64,000 nt of DNA from Isoetes taiwanensis. Taxonomy: Eukaryota; Streptophyta; Lycopodiopsida; Isoetales; Isoetaceae. The notes beneath the pieces were generated by a model, which was not told the origin of the DNA, made no database searches, and saw only the letters and a list, made by a program, of their open reading frames with translations. Both the position numbers and the translations under genes were made by a program. The stretch lies in assembly GCA_021234155.1 (NCBI GenBank), contig JAJEKV010000067.1, positions 3,217,279 to 3,281,278 on the forward strand, read 5' to 3'. Below are positions 42,337 to 55,490 of the stretch, one piece after another (within the stretch, counting starts at the first letter, position 1; each line of letters begins with the position of its first letter).

Positions 42337-45300
42337 TCTACTTACTTAAAAAGTTTTTGCTATCATTCGCTCACGCCGGTGTAACCCCGGCGCTCACGCT
42401 TTTGCCGGCAAAAAGCGTGATTTTTAGGAAACAAAAATATTTCCGGCAAGTTCTTCGGCCATTTCTTCCTCTCATGCCCGTTATGCCCGTTCCTCTTTGT
42501 TAGCCTCCTCTTCTGTGTGAAACGGCAGCGCTGCTTGCCGTAATGATACCAATGGGGTTTAAATTTTTCCAGGGACTTTACCCTAAACCTGAAAAGCAAT
42601 CGGTCGCAAAGAACATTCTTCCGGGTTTTCTATAGCGTAGGGACGCGAGGGGCGAGGACGCCGAATCATTCTTTTTTATTCTTTATGTGTATTTTTGGTT
42701 GAATCGTTAAAGCGCAGGTCACCGAAAGGAAGCATAAGGTTTAGGCGCTCATTTTGGCAAAGAAAGGAAGCTTCATTTTCGAATAAACTTGCTCGATTTG
42801 TAATCTTCCCCGGTTCTAAATCCAAATGACAAAGAATGCAAAGATAGGTGTTTCTTACTGCACAATTCGGGTGTGGGCAAAGCGGATCAAGCATTTTACC
42901 GGGTTCTTGGGGTTAATCGGTCCAGGCCAAAGCAACAACGTAAATATTCGGCATGTCTCATTTTTGAACTAACTCCCTTGATTTGCAATGGCATCCCACT
43001 TTAATATGATGTATTTGTGTCTTCTATTTGCGCTAAAAGCATAGGAGTTCTTTGAATCGGGCTCAAGGAATTCGGAAGAAGTCGAAAGTGTTTTTGTTTG
43101 TCTAAAGAAAAGCTCGGAAGCAAAAGAAGCTTAAGGTTCTTATAAATGTGGCCGCATGCAAACGCAGCTCCACCTCCATTCCGGATTGAAGCAAGCGTTC
43201 TTTTTGACAAAGCGTTAATGTCGTGTCATGGCAAGCCCATGATGGCAGTTCTTTTTTGACATGAGACTTTTTTCTTTTCCGGCAAATATTTCGGCATTTT
43301 CAGGCTTTCAGCTTCTATCCGTTTTCTTTCCTTTCCTCTCCGAAATGGCAGAGACATTTTGTTGGCAGCGGCAGCAAGCAACATTTACAAATAAGGTGTT
43401 CTTCCTTCTCTTAATTTGCTTAGGGCAGAAAAAAGCATTTACTTACAGCAGAATCCAAATCGTATTTGTGCTTTCGATATGCAGTTTGTGTTTGTGTTTG
43501 TGCTGAAACAGAGGAGTCGCTAAGCAATAGGAGTCGCTGAAACAAAAGAAGCTTAAGGTACAATGTATTCCATCTTTCTGGGTTTTTTTTAGAATCCACC
43601 ATCCGTTCAGATTTCTTTGCTGCCAATCCGTCTGTTTCTTCCTTTCTAGATTTATAGAAACGATGCTAAGGCCGAAACACGGAAGCCTCAATTCGGAACT
43701 CCATATCTCTATTATCCAAAGATTTTGCAGCCAGGCATTTGATTATGGAAGACCCCGACTAGATTTTTTGGTAAGATGCTTTTTCTAGCTTCTTTTTGTT
43801 CTACTCTTTTTTTTTTTCTTTTTTGAAGTGTGTGCTTCAGGATGGCAGTTACTAGACATGTTCTTTAGTGCAGGTCCTTTAGCTGTAGACTAAACAGAAT
43901 TATCAGAATTCTGGTACCTGATTCATTCCGAGGACCTGCATAAGAACTTTTTCCAAATCCATTATGTGGCATAGGTGCATTAACCATTATCATTTTTCCA
44001 AAATATTCTGGATAGTAATCCTGATCTATCATAGAGATCGACTGAATAAAATTTCGCATTGAGTTGCTCAATGTAGCAGGGTTTTCAAATCATAGGGTTA
44101 TTTTTCTAAGCACAGAATTCTGAATCTTAGAATTGCAGAGTTTTCTAATCACCTACTTTTTAAGCAATTACTGTACGATTCTTTAGGATGGAGAATCCGA
44201 GAATCTGCTGCTCTGTCACAAAGGAACCCAACATTGCATTGCATTTTTGCAAGCCAATCCCGCATGCAAGATATACTTCTATTGCATAATTTCATTGTTC
44301 TTATTTTGGGGCCATTTTCATATTAAATTGAATGTTACCCGAAGTCCCCAAAAACAACTTGAGCAAGCCAGTCCCAAGCTGGAAAAGTGCTTTTGTTCTC
44401 CTGGAGTATCTTGGTAAGCAGATTTTATTCCAATTTTTGTGCTCAACATTGTTTTTCAAAGTGTGTGGCCTTGACCGCATTTAGGAGGCGGGCTTTAACT
44501 TGCTTGCATCCATATGTTTTTTTGTTGCAGATGATAGCAGAACCTTTGTTCAAGGCATTTTGTATCTTTTGGACTTTGCGAAGTAGGTTTGCTCCAGATT
44601 CTTCGTGATTTCTTTTAGTTCTATTATGTTTTTGGTTAAGCTTCTATTATCTCTGAAGTCCCAAGGAGTTTCCAGGCATACATTCATTCATTTTCATTTA
44701 GTTAAAGCATTGTATGCTGTTTCAGAATGGATTCTAATTTGAAAATGGTACTTTTATTTTGTATGGAGCTGAAGCCACCTGAATGTTGTTAAGAAGAAGA
44801 AAGGATGGGGTCTATTGCATCAATCACTTTCTCAACTTATCAATTACTTTTCTCATGTCTACTAGATTTACTTTGCCAGGAACACCTAATTGTATTAGCA
44901 TGTCCTGCAATAACTCGCTATAGATTTCTAGAGAAAGCTTTGGGAGCTACGAGGATGCTAACATTTGGATTCTGAGAATATTGTTCAACAAGAAAATGGG
45001 GTTCTATAAAACAATCATGGTGCCATTATGTGCCTACTGACACAATTCTAAGGAATAGAACCAGGCAATGCAAGAGATGTTGGTTATGACACTAATTTTA
45101 AAATTGACTACACTCAAGTTTAGACTTGCAAGTTGGAGTTTAGACTTGCAAGTTGTTGAATTAACTTAACTACTCTTCTGAAATCCATAAACACAAAATT
45201 AATACATTGATGATACTGCCCTTAAACAATTTCAAGAACAAAACCACAAAAGCAAAAAATGTTCATTCTTGCCAATATCAACATGTGTTGTTGTCGAAGT

Positions 45301-45380
45301 TGCACATATGGACGTTAAAAAGTCGAGTAAAAATACATGTCAGGACATTAGCCCGGCAACGCCGGGCACACGTTTACTAG
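42337..45380 (+). mobile_element. Helitron B, non-autonomous, 3.0 kb, abutting Helitron A
   Basis: It begins TCTACTTACTTAAAAAGTTT at the base after Helitron A's CTAG. It ends with the same hairpin and CTAG (45377-45380), followed by T. The last ~80 bp closely match Helitron A and the first ~80 bp are related, so they are the same family. No Rep/helicase gene is present. The interior shares short exon-like blocks with Helitron A, such as an AGAAGCTTAAGGT segment. Confidence 0.85.
45352..45380 (+). terminator. Helitron B 3' terminal hairpin and CTAG
   Basis: The hairpin and terminal CTAG are identical to those of Helitron A. Confidence 0.88.
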
Positions 45381-45489
45381 TAATAACCAAATATATTTTC
45401 TTTGTGCTCAGATGTCAACGAAAAGACATAAGTTTGGAGTTTCTCGATTGGAGAAAAATATCTTATTATTCTATTAAGTTCAAACATGG

Positions 45490-46890
45490 AAGCGTAAACC
45501 TAGATATTATCTAAAACATAGTATTATCTGTTTATTATTCAATTCAATGAAGTTCAAACATGAAACCGTAAATCTATTTGTACTCACATCCAAACATGAA
45601 CTGTTGTCAACTAATCTTAGTTTTTCTAAATAACATACAATTGTCTTTTGTGGCACATTTCTTTGATTTGTTATAACAATTTTCCATGTGAATCACGTGA
45701 CAAGTTGTATGTCCAAAGGGGGATAGTTGCGAGGTGTTTGGACCTTAACTTTGATTATTAGTAAGGCATATAATACTTATCATTGGGCATATCCAAATGC
45801 AATGACTAGTCAAAGAAGAGGAACACAACTTTCAATATAGCCAGAACTTGGAGGACACAGACAATATGGAAGAGAAGTAACACGTTGGTCGTATAAGGAG
45901 TACATATCTCTGAGCCTCAGTTCTATCTCTTGATATTTATGTTGCTACGCTATCTACAATCTAGAAGGCATGTCGCATATTTATCTCTTTGAAACTTTTG
46001 TTATTGTGAGGAATTGCCTCAAGGGCCTTATTGTCTAGCATAACGTATTTCCTATAGGCTAAGTAAAGAAGGTTAAGAGTAATTCAATGACTAGGTCTCC
46101 ATGCAATTTCCTTATTAAATAAAAATACAAGAAATCAACCCTAGTATTTTGGGCCTTAAAATATTTGTTTGAAGTCAACCCCATTTCTTAGCAAACCAAG
46201 CCCAACGTTGCTAGATATAGAAGATTTGTGTGCATTTGACTCATTACCCATTCCCTTTTTCCCTTTCCCTTTTATTCTTTCCCGCTCTTTGCTTTCTTCC
46301 AATCCTTTTCCTTTTATATTTCCCTTTTGCTCTTTCCATTTCCTCTTTTTTTTCTAGACATTTCCATTTCCCTTTTTTCCATTTCCTCACCCTTTCCCAT
46401 TTCTCCCTTTTCGTAGTGTGCTTTTTCCCTTTCTTTTCTCCTTTTGGTGTGTAAACCTAGATATTATTTAAGACATAGACACTATCTATTTAATTGATCA
46501 ATGAAGTTCAAACATAGTTACATTATTCAAAAGATAGATATTGTTCTCAACTAATCTTAGTTTCCTAAATGATTATCTTTTGGGGCACATTTGTTTCATT
46601 TGCTATGCCATTTTCGATGTGAGCAATGTATCGATTTTTGTAAGTCTCAAGTGGAATAAGAGCATTGCTTATTGGATTGTACAGTGGCAAGATGTTTGGA
46701 ATTTAACTTTGACTATTTACTAGGGCTCGAAATACTTGTTATTGGGCATATCCTAATGCAATGACTAGTTAAAGAAGAGGAAGGAACCCAACTTTCAAGA
46801 TAACTAGAGCTTGGAGGGTTTAGACAATATGGAAGAGAAGGAACATGTTAATCATATATTAAGGAGTACATATCTCAAAGTCTCAGTTCT
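45490..46890 (+). repeat. Diverged tandem repeat of about 0.96 kb
   Basis: The sequence 45490-45940 recurs in diverged form at 46450-46890, in the same order and orientation, for example the GAAGTTCAAACAT and CAATGACTAGT blocks. A pyrimidine-rich tract (46240-46440) sits between. No gene is recognised in 45381-47097. Confidence 0.7.
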
Positions 46891-47097
46891 AATAGCAAGC
46901 TTTGAGATTGATGATCAATCTGAAAGGGTTATCTCATATTTATCTATTTGAAATTTGCACTGTAGCCATGTAACTATCCCATTTCAAGCTTGTATAGGTG
47001 AGAGTTTGTTTCTTGCATTGTAGTATGTTGTCTTTTATTGCTAAATTCCTTCAGGGCAAACAAAAAAGAGTTATCCAAAATTTATGTGCTACACTAG

Positions 47098-48690
47098 TCA
47101 CTCAATCATCAAGATATGCATGGCATCTACAAAAACTCGTAGATTATTTCTAGATGAACCGCCAAAACCTGCAGCTGTGAGCGCTAATTCCTTAATCTTT
47201 GCAATCCTGCTCCGACAACTCTTACCATCCTCGCCCTCTAGTAACCTGAACACACCTTTTCTTACATCCTCCGAACACACGAACCCACTTTCATCTCTAG
47301 AAGCATCCTTGAAATCTAAAGCAATCTTCCACACATGGACCAACATCTTATGGTTGAGATGTTGGTCACTCATACAAGGCCATCCAAGCATAGGCACTCC
47401 AGCAGAAATGCTCTCTAGAGTAGAGTTCCACCCACAATGAGTTAAGAAGCCGCCGACAGAAGGGTGAAGGAGGACCTCCATTTGAGGAGCCCAGGGAACT
47501 ATGGTTCCAAGGCCTTCTTTGAGTAGTTCATATATGCAACTTCCACTATCTTCATCCCCAGTCAAGGTGGGTCTTTGAACCCAGAGAAATGGCTTATTAC
47601 TAGATGCAACACCCATGGCTATGGTTATGAGTTGGGCTTTACTTATAGTTGATATACTTCCAAAGGAAACATAGAGGACTGAGGCTGGATCTTGTGTATC
47701 CAACCAGAGGAGGCAAGATCTATCCTCCAGAGTCAAGCCAGCTCCATTAGCTTGGAACTGCAAGTCAAAAGCAAAGGGATGAAGAGGACCTACAGGCAGA
47801 TAGTGTTTTGTCCTGGTCTCCTTTCTGATCTGTTCTACTGCCTTGGATTCCAGCTCTTCAAAACTGTTCACTAGCACCCAATCTGCTTCTCTTATTTTAA
47901 GGTATGCTTGGAGAACCCATTCTAAATCTTTCATGTCGGGGCTTTGTTGGGCGAGGAAGGGGACATCTTCAAGCATTATGGGCACATCTGGGATGGTGGA
48001 AATAACCGGAACGCCACTGTTTCGAAGATTTTCTGAATATGCAAATGCAGTGATCAGTTAAAAGGCACTTAAAACCAGAGAGCTTCTTTTTTCCTTAAAG
48101 TTAAATGCCAAAGTGTGTGTAAAACGATAAGTAACAGAAATCAGACCACCTGGAACGGGTATGAGCCCTTGGAGCCACAGTTCAGCGAGCCCCTTCAGTT
48201 GCAGGTCCCCAGCAACAGAGTTAGTAAGAAATGCTACCTTCTGTATTCCATATTTGTTTGCAATTGGAGGCACCCAGTCCACCAAATAGTCGTAGATGAT
48301 GCATGTAACAGCCTTTTCTGCACAGACCTCTTTTCTGACAAGTTCTTCAAACTGGTCTCTCATACTATGAGCGCAATCGATCAGGGTTGTGCCGCTATCC
48401 TTCCCACAAACATTTATGGTCTCTTCCAGAGGCAATCCGGCCAGCCCCACAAGCCTGAAATCAAAATCTGGATTGCTTTGTGAGGAACTTGAAGATTTTT
48501 CAGCAGTGTTGAGGAGCCTTTGATGGTTGCCTTCAGTATTGACAAACGTAATATCAAATCCCATTGTTGCTAGGATTTTGCTTAGATGCATTAGAGGATT
48601 TATGTGCCCGTCCACTGGAAACGGTAGCACAATTGCATGCGGTTTTTTCTGGCGCTTTTCTGCCATTTCTGATGCCATAGCCATAGCCAA
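47098..48690 (-). CDS. UDP-glycosyltransferase (plant family 1), complete, two exons
   Basis: Exon 1 (48690-48150) and exon 2 (48032-47098) join in phase across a 117-bp GT-AG intron to give 491 residues, the normal UGT length. The enzyme transfers sugar from a UDP-sugar to a small acceptor in the cytosol. Visible features are the N-terminal IVLPFPVDGHINPLMHLSKI with the catalytic His, IIYDYLVDW with the probable partner Asp, VLYVSFGSIS, and a complete C-terminal PSPG box from WAPQMEVLLHP through FLTHCGWNSTLESISAGVP to MLGWPCMSDQ. The Met repeats at the start (MAMAMASEM) leave the exact initiator uncertain. The overall look is UGT85-like, but substrate cannot be told. No frameshift or stop is seen; it is the only clearly intact host gene here. 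Confidence 0.93.
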
Positions 48691-50419
48691 ACTGAACTAT
48701 AATAATACTATAAATTCTAACGGCCTCGGCCTATAAGACACTGCAACTTAAAAAGACGAGCAGTTGGGCGTAGGTGAATATTGCAGAATAAAATATCTCT
48801 ACTTTCTCATTCAGGGGAAAAATATTTGAAGATGTGACTTTATGTTCATTCATTTGCATCTCTTTATCAGGAAATCAGATCTTGCACGACCACTATCTGG
48901 TATCAAAAGTTGCGTCATGATATGTGGAGCTTTCTCCCCCTCCCTCGATGTCCTCAATCCCGTTATATAGTATGTTCTTGTCCAATAATGTAACATTTTT
49001 TTGTCCTTTGATAAGGGGAGGAAAAAAAACAAAACAATAAATTGTTTTGTTGTGGTCCTAGGGGTGGGTGTCAATTGGCTGCATACGTGAGTTGTAAAGT
49101 GGAAAGTAAAAAGCACCAGTTTTTTTTTCTTGGATGTGCACTTTTTAGCTTATCATGTGGGCGGATATATGTCCACTTTTCGGCTTATCGTGTTGGGCGG
49201 ATGTTATGGTTTTGACACGTTGCCTTACCCTGGCATATGGACCAGGGGGAGAATTCAGCTTGAGTGTCGTTTCCTTTGCCCTGCTTTCCTTGCTAATAAG
49301 GAAAGAGCTAAGGGAGATTTTCCACTAGGATGGGCCTGCCATGTTTCACACACTTAAGAGGCGTGAACATGTCAAATGGTCAAAAATTCGTCTAATTTGT
49401 TCTACCAAGGTATCAATGGATACCTAATCAGATATCCTATACGTCTATCAGAAAATTGCCCTTAAAAAATCTATGGTTAAAGTCAGGGGTATGTAGGCGC
49501 CCCCGTCACCACACGTGGCCTCTTACGCCATGTCTAGATCCTACTTTCGAGCCCACCAAAACCCTGCCCTCGCTGACTAGAGTCGCCAGGTTTCGTGTAA
49601 CCATGATCCAAACCTCGCTAGCGGACATACCTCGGCTTGCCACATGCGAAACCTTAGTCTAGCACACAAGGTTCCACCTCACGTCCCCCCATGGCCTGGC
49701 ATCGCAGTGCTAGCTTGGCCGACGGCCTCACGCAAATATTGCATTCCCAAGGCCCAAAATTACCATCATGGCCCAATGATCCCTGAATGTTGGTACAAGG
49801 ACCATCATTCGTTATTATATGTGGCCACCTTTGCCCGCTTTTGCCAAAAACTCTCTTCTCTAAGACGGCCCAAAAATCCCTTCTCAGCAAAATTTGAGGG
49901 GATCATGGACTCCAGTGCCTCGCACAATCGGGCAAAGGCACTTATACCATCTCAGGCTTTAAAAGGATGAGATTTTTGGTTCAAATCGCATCTCTTGCGA
50001 AGTCTGAAGCTCATTTTGATCTGCAACATTTCATTTGCCTGCCTGCACAGTTCAATTCCAAGTTCAAGGGTAAGGTCTTTTACTCCAAGCTCTTTGGTTT
50101 ATGTTCAATCTAATTTATCTAGTTCGCATCCTCTTGGTCTGCAACATAATGGAAGGGCAATGGAGGCATGGTCAAGGCATCTCAAAAAGCGCCTACCATA
50201 AGCTTCCTAGCGCACTATCTCCTCCGTAGAAAAGAGAGTGCATGGGCCATACACAGGAGCAAATCCATGCTAGTAGGGCTGATACAAAATATAATCACTC
50301 CATATTGGGTCCACACCACATGCCATCAATTGCTCAATAGCAGTAGCATTGCCATCGTCAAAAACAATCAAGAAGAACTTTCTATTCAGCACTAGGAGAT
50401 AATTAGTTATCAGCCCGAT
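48691..50419. other. UGT upstream region and unassigned sequence
   Basis: This holds the UGT promoter side, with a TTTATAG run near 48715 on the minus strand as a possible TATA box. It is followed by about 1.5 kb with no recognised gene. The block around 49490-49700 has the look of an old retroelement piece but no ends are visible. Confidence 0.4.
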
Positions 50420-50539
50420 AAGGTGCTTATCGGTCTTTCCTTCGGTTGATAACCAAAAATGCGTGGCCTCGGATGTACAACCTCGACCACGCATTTTTGG
50501 TTATCAGCCTCGGCCAGACCGATAACCTTACCTTCACAA
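50420..50539. repeat. Fold-back hairpin, 19-bp perfect stem within 120 bp
   Basis: Arms 50448-50466 and 50487-50505 are exact complements (GATAACCAAAAATGCGTGG and its complement). Looser outer pairing includes TATCGGTCT with AGACCGATA. It is probably a small fold-back MITE, less likely a small-RNA precursor. Confidence 0.85.
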
Positions 50540-53500
50540 GCCAATTTGGTTGCAGAATCTCCAAATCCAGATAATGCCGCAGCAGGAAAATGGGTTGCAG
50601 AATGTCAAGGAGTGGAGAAACATGTCGTGGAAATTATAATTGACTAGTGACAGTGCCTAGCATTGCTGGGCATAAGGTGGTTGCCTGTGAAGTTGGCTAC
50701 CTGCAAAATTATCATTAGCTATGAGCTATATGTGCCCTCTTTATCTTCTTTTTTAAAATGGTAAGGCTTTGGTATTTGTGCCAGGAACGCCGCAGTGCAG
50801 ACGCATGCGGCGTTCCCTTCCCGCTTGCATTCCCCTTGCGACATCCTGGTTGCCGGCATTTAATTGAAACGTTTGAAATTGCTGAGCAGACCTTATTGAA
50901 TCATGACTAAAATCAAAATTCCCTGCTTCCTATGCTTTCATTCACTGCTCTCTACGAAATTTCTCTTGGTTATTTGTCGCTTCTGGCTCTTGTGCTTAGT
51001 CCGATCCTCACTAAAGCTCTTGATCTGGGTGACATCGTCACAGGTCAGCATATTCAAAAGGGAAACACAGCAACACAACAAGAATCTAAAACCTTTGCTA
51101 CAGAAACTAATTGTAATGCTGTTGTTTCAGGGTATAGATTCAAACTTCTAACAAACAACCCTCTGGCATCTGGAGTTCTCCCCGAAGGTAGAAATTACGG
51201 TCTTGAAGATGTCCTCATTAAGTTTTTTCTTACGGATTTAGTTGCCATGACAGATTTTTTATGCTTCAGGTTCATGCCGAATTTTTTTCATTCTTCAGGT
51301 TCGGCTCCTATCTTTCTCTGTCACCAAGTAATGCAGGCTCTGCATTGGTGAGTTAACGCCAGAGAAGATTGTCAAGTTCAAGCACTTTCCTTATGTTGCA
51401 CTGCTGCATGTTATTCTCTATTTTTTTGTTTGTGTTGTGATTGCATAACCGCTCCAGTGACTACCAGTTCTTTGGGCATGAGATTGCTTGGTCGACTCGC
51501 TAAATGATCTTCACGCTTATCTGATTGTAGCCAGTCCACTGCAATCAATTGCATCACTCTCTCTTTAGCTTTCATCCTAAAGTTATTTTAGTGGCATTTG
51601 GGAACAGTACTACCCCCAACTTCTCAACATCACCAGCATGGCTGACCGTTATTTTATTGAGCATGTTCTTTGGGCTGCCTATATTTTGTCCTTATCGTAG
51701 CATGAATGACATGGCCTCTCAAACTCAAGGACAACGAAAGATCTACATGCACATTCTATTTTTATGTTTGCATTTACTTTATGTATGATTCTCATTTATT
51801 CGCATTTCTGCAGGACTTGAGACCAGCGTAGAACCATCAAGGTTTGACCCTTAGGAAACAAGGTTTTAGCAAGTCCAATTCTGTAAGTCTGCAATCATGG
51901 CCTGATGCTGTGAGGCTACGATTTTGTTTGCCTATACCATGCTCCAGATTTGTATCCAAATTTGTCTACAACGGCATACTATGAACATTTTGTTTATGTC
52001 TAGATTTGTCTATGAAGCACATGCTGCAATGTTCAAGTTATCATCTTTTCTATAGTACATATTGTACACACTTTATTGGTTCACTTTATTTTATGTATGA
52101 TTCTTATGTATTTGCATTTCTGCAGGAATTGAGACCATTCTAGAACCATTAAGGTTCATCAATTTGAACCATCTTCATCCAATCAGCAAAGATATCTTTA
52201 AAATAAACGATAATCAGATTCTAGATGCATGTGAATCTCCAAGCTGCAGATTCTTTTGTGCCAGGGACATTACAGTTCGTGCAGGGATAAGTGACTGCTA
52301 AGGTAGAAAAGCATTCTTGCATGTCTGCCAAGCATTAGAAGGCCATTGCCATTATCATACATTATGTGTCCATTTTCATACGCTATTTTTTTTTCTTTAT
52401 TTGATGCAGGAGGAAAGAAATACTGAAGCACACAAGCTTAAATGAACAAAGCTTTTGCATAGCCACCCAGCATAAGAATCCAGAAGCTCATGTTTAGAAA
52501 ATGCAACAAATACAGGTATGCCCCCTTTTTCTAATAAGCATTCTCCAAGTCAAGGTTTTTCAATTTTTTGAGATATTGGCGTGAAATTTTACTTAGACAG
52601 CCTGATATGAGGACATACAACATAAAATCATTGTTTCATTGTGTTTATAGGGTGCCCATCTAAAAATGAGCTTTACACCAGTTTGCTTTATATATTGTAG
52701 TGCGGCTTCAAGTACAAGTTGCATGTGAATCAAGGGCATTGCTTTCACCAGGGCAAGTGTTGTTGCTGCTTGGAGTATAAATTGCACGTGGATGGCATTG
52801 CTTTCACCAGTGCAAGTGTATCATAATAGGAGAGCACGTATCGTGCCGATTTATCATGATACAAGGTTTATTTTCTTTCCTTTTTGGCCACAAGGCCAAT
52901 GCATCTATAGCATTTAGATCAGGTATTTTGTTTTTGTCATTTCTCTGTATGTTGTGGATAGAATTGGAATCTGCAAATTGATTTTTTTTTTTTGTTAGCT
53001 ACATGGCCTTGCAATTGCAACAATGGTATTTATTTATAAGTTTGACCTTTACTGCTTCCTTGCAGATGTTGGTCTTTGGTTTATTTTTTACGAAATATGT
53101 AGCTTATTACCATCGTCATCATTATATTTTGTCATAATAAATATAGCTAAAACAGTAGATGCATAATTTAATGAACATCCTTTTTTTAGCGGTGCACATC
53201 TTAGATTTTGTGTGTATTTTAGATTTACTTTCTTGCTGAATGCTTATGGATGATGACAAGATGATGGTGCAGGTTCTAGGGGTTATGGGTTTGTATTGTC
53301 TTTTCATAGTGGAGTAGGCGGTGCAAGATCGGGAGTGAACTTGGCTATAATGCATAGAAATGGACCATTCTGTTTCTATTTCTTAAGCAGACATTTAAGC
53401 AAGTTTCTATTTATGACGGATCCATGTTGCTCATCATTTCCATTTCTAACCCAAAATAAATGCATCTCGAAGTTTAAATTATAATAGGCAGCAAGTCTGT

Positions 53501-54418
53501 CCATTTGTTGTAACTGCCATTGTCATCATTAGGTATATCGGCAAGTTTGTCTACGAAAATTACCTTGGCCTTTGCTTTTATACTTAGCTGATTCTTTTTT
53601 CTCTACTTTGCCAGGTTGACGACAACGTCTAGGACTATCGTTTCTTATTTGCAAGGTCTATTTCTAAGATTCATCTTCTAGCCTCTATTGCCCAGTTCAG
53701 ATTTAATTCAGGCAATGTGCATTTTCTCAGATGTTACTCTTCTTTTTTATCACCAGTTTAGTAAGATATCATTCAATGATCTTGCAAGGTATCATTATAA
53801 TATGAGAGCCGGCACTCATCAGGTTTTATAGTTGCAATGAATAATGAAGTCTAACCATCTAAATGGCTTGGATTATCGTTAATGAATAGCATACTTTTGC
53901 AGCTAGCACGCTGGCATTCAAGGATGAAGGCCATGGCAATGGAGAGATCAATAAAATTTAGGCTTTTATAGACCCTATGCTTCTGCAGATTCAAACTGGC
54001 CATCTAAACTGAGCAAATTCATGGCCGATGTACTGCTTCTCAATGACAAGATCAGTTTTTACACATTGAATTGGAATTGGAATTGGAATTTTAACAATGT
54101 TTAATTGTAGAGTGGATGTTTTGTTTGTAGTAGACGAATGAAATGCCTCCCGGAGTATGAGTTTGTATAGAAGTATCTTCTTATATTATATTATAAGGTT
54201 ATTGGGTAAGTATGTCGTCAACCAAACCCTAACCCTAATCGACATTTACCCTAATCGACATTTAGGGCATGTGTAGGGTTTTTGGATTTACATGTTCTGA
54301 GACATCCGGCCACGGCCACAGCTCCTGTAAAACGAAATGGTGCAAGCAGATGTTTTCGAGGCGGTTCAAGCAGATGTTCAAGGCGGCCTTGGCTGGATGC
54401 ATTTCGAAGAGCTAAGAA
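50540..54418. other. Unassigned region with exon-like blocks
   Basis: The open stretch 50932-51351 (139 codons, hydrophobic start MLSFTALYEISLGYLSLLAL) is the longest frame; I recognise no family. Blocks starting TTTCTGCAGGA(C/A)TTGAGACC occur near 51807 and 52120, a local duplication with acceptor-like context, suggesting transcribed non-coding exons. Telomere-like ACCCTAACCCTAA occurs near 54225 only twice. Confidence 0.4.
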
Positions 54419-54685
54419 ATGAAAGAAAGTAAATTTGTTTTTAGGGATGGCAGATTATGGGTTCGGCCAGAACGCTTGGTTACTCCATCCGATGGGGTTC
54501 GGTTTTTCTCAGGTGGAAGCAGTGGTGGTTTTAAAGCAGATACTAGGATGTGGAAGAAACGAGTTCAACAATACAAGAAGGTCCTCCCACAGCTTGGTAC
54601 TGATAGCATACGAAATGTGATGGACATGAATACCAAGTATGGAAGCTTTGCCGCAGCACTCATAGATGATTGGTACCTTGAATGA
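54419..54685 (+). pseudogene. PMT-type methyltransferase fragment, copy 1
   Basis: The frame gives MWKKRVQQYKKVLPQLGTDS followed by IRNVMDMNTKYGSFAAALID. This is the SAM-binding region of plant DUF248 'PMT' Golgi methyltransferases, which modify wall polysaccharides. Only about 50 of some 600 residues are present. This copy keeps a 21-bp segment missing from the two others, so it is nearer the ancestral form. Confidence 0.85.
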
Positions 54686-54854
54686 CTGGTGAGAAGAAAT
54701 AAAATCTTATTCATATGTGCATGATATAGTCACTACAATTTATTAACAAGACAAGATGTGATGATGTGCAGGTGTGAGGCCTTTTCCACATATCCGAGAA
54801 CATATGACTTGCTTCATGTAGCAGGTCTTTTCGCTGCCTCTTGCCTTTGATGCG

Positions 54855-55025
54855 GTCTGTGAGCAGCTTCTGGATTTGGAAATTTTGAGCATAAGGGGAA
54901 GAAGTGCCCTAAGGTAAATAATCTATACATAAGTTGCATTTTAAGCTGAACATACCATGTGCAGTTTCTTTTGTCTTCTAATTGCGTTTTGATATTTGTT
55001 TCTTATTAGATGTCTGAATGCCATT
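54855..55025 (+). pseudogene. CCHC zinc-knuckle exon fragments
   Basis: ASGFGNFEHKGKKCPK is read before a GT donor near 54914. After a TTATTAG acceptor near 55010 the sequence gives MSECHYYGNSGHKAKA. Both resemble CCHC zinc knuckles of nucleic-acid-binding proteins, but the first lacks its leading cysteines. The second copy at 56603-56778 has CHYCGNSGHKAKA. Confidence 0.55.
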
Positions 55026-55049
55026 ATTATGGTAACTCTGGTCACAAGG

Positions 55050-55193
55050 CAAAGGCTTGGTGGTTTTAAAGCAGATACTGGGCTGTGGAAGAAGGTCCTC
55101 CCACAGCTTGGTACTGATAGCATACGAAATGTGATGGACATGAATACCAAGTATGGAAGCTTTGCCGCAGCACTCATAGATGATCCAGTATAG
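55050..55193 (+). pseudogene. PMT-type methyltransferase fragment, copy 2
   Basis: GGFKADTGLWKKVLPQLG continues into the same SAM-binding segment as copy 1, but lacks seven codons. The loss lies between two AAGAA repeats, which suggests a slippage deletion. It is directly joined to zinc-knuckle sequence upstream. Confidence 0.85.
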
Positions 55194-55251
55194 TGAAACC
55201 CACTTAGTTGTCTACTTCCAACAATTTCATGTGACTAAAACCCATGCTTTG

Positions 55252-55482
55252 TTTCTATGGAAAAGAGCCAAGTGGTGCCTTGATGCCTGCACTTGATTAT
55301 GCATGTGGTCAAGGAGGCGCAGATTGCTAGCTTATTCAGCCTGGAAAGAGTTGCTATTTTCCTGATACTATTGGCGCTCATGCTTCTTATGCATTCAACA
55401 ACTACTATCAAAAGAACATGAAGGCAACTGGCTCCTGTGATTTTGCTGGAGTTGCTACTCTTACCACCATTGATCCCTGTAT
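55252..55482 (+). pseudogene. X8 (carbohydrate-binding) domain relic with in-frame stop
   Basis: The frame gives GKEPSGALMPALDYACGQGG then ADC, a TAG stop, and then [38 protein letters not shown] and [11 protein letters not shown]. This is the X8/CBM43 pattern of plasmodesmal callose-binding proteins and GH17 glucanase tails. The cysteines are conserved around the stop. It is a captured exon, non-functional as read. Confidence 0.85.
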
Positions 55483-55490
55483 GTGTTCTT

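Larger units (their letters stand above)
54801..55284 (+). repeat. 0.48-kb direct duplication, copy 1
   Basis: This is nearly identical to 56549-57036. It contains a zinc-knuckle-like exon pair and a PMT fragment, and ends in the start of an X8-like segment. Confidence 0.9.

Noticed and set aside
46169-46454. Two overlapping plus-strand frames of 62 and 74 codons
   Set aside because: Both are translations of a pyrimidine-rich low-complexity tract.
54216-54262. Telomere-like ACCCTAACCCTAA
   Set aside because: Only two units then a different ACCCTAATCGAC repeat; too short for an interstitial telomere.
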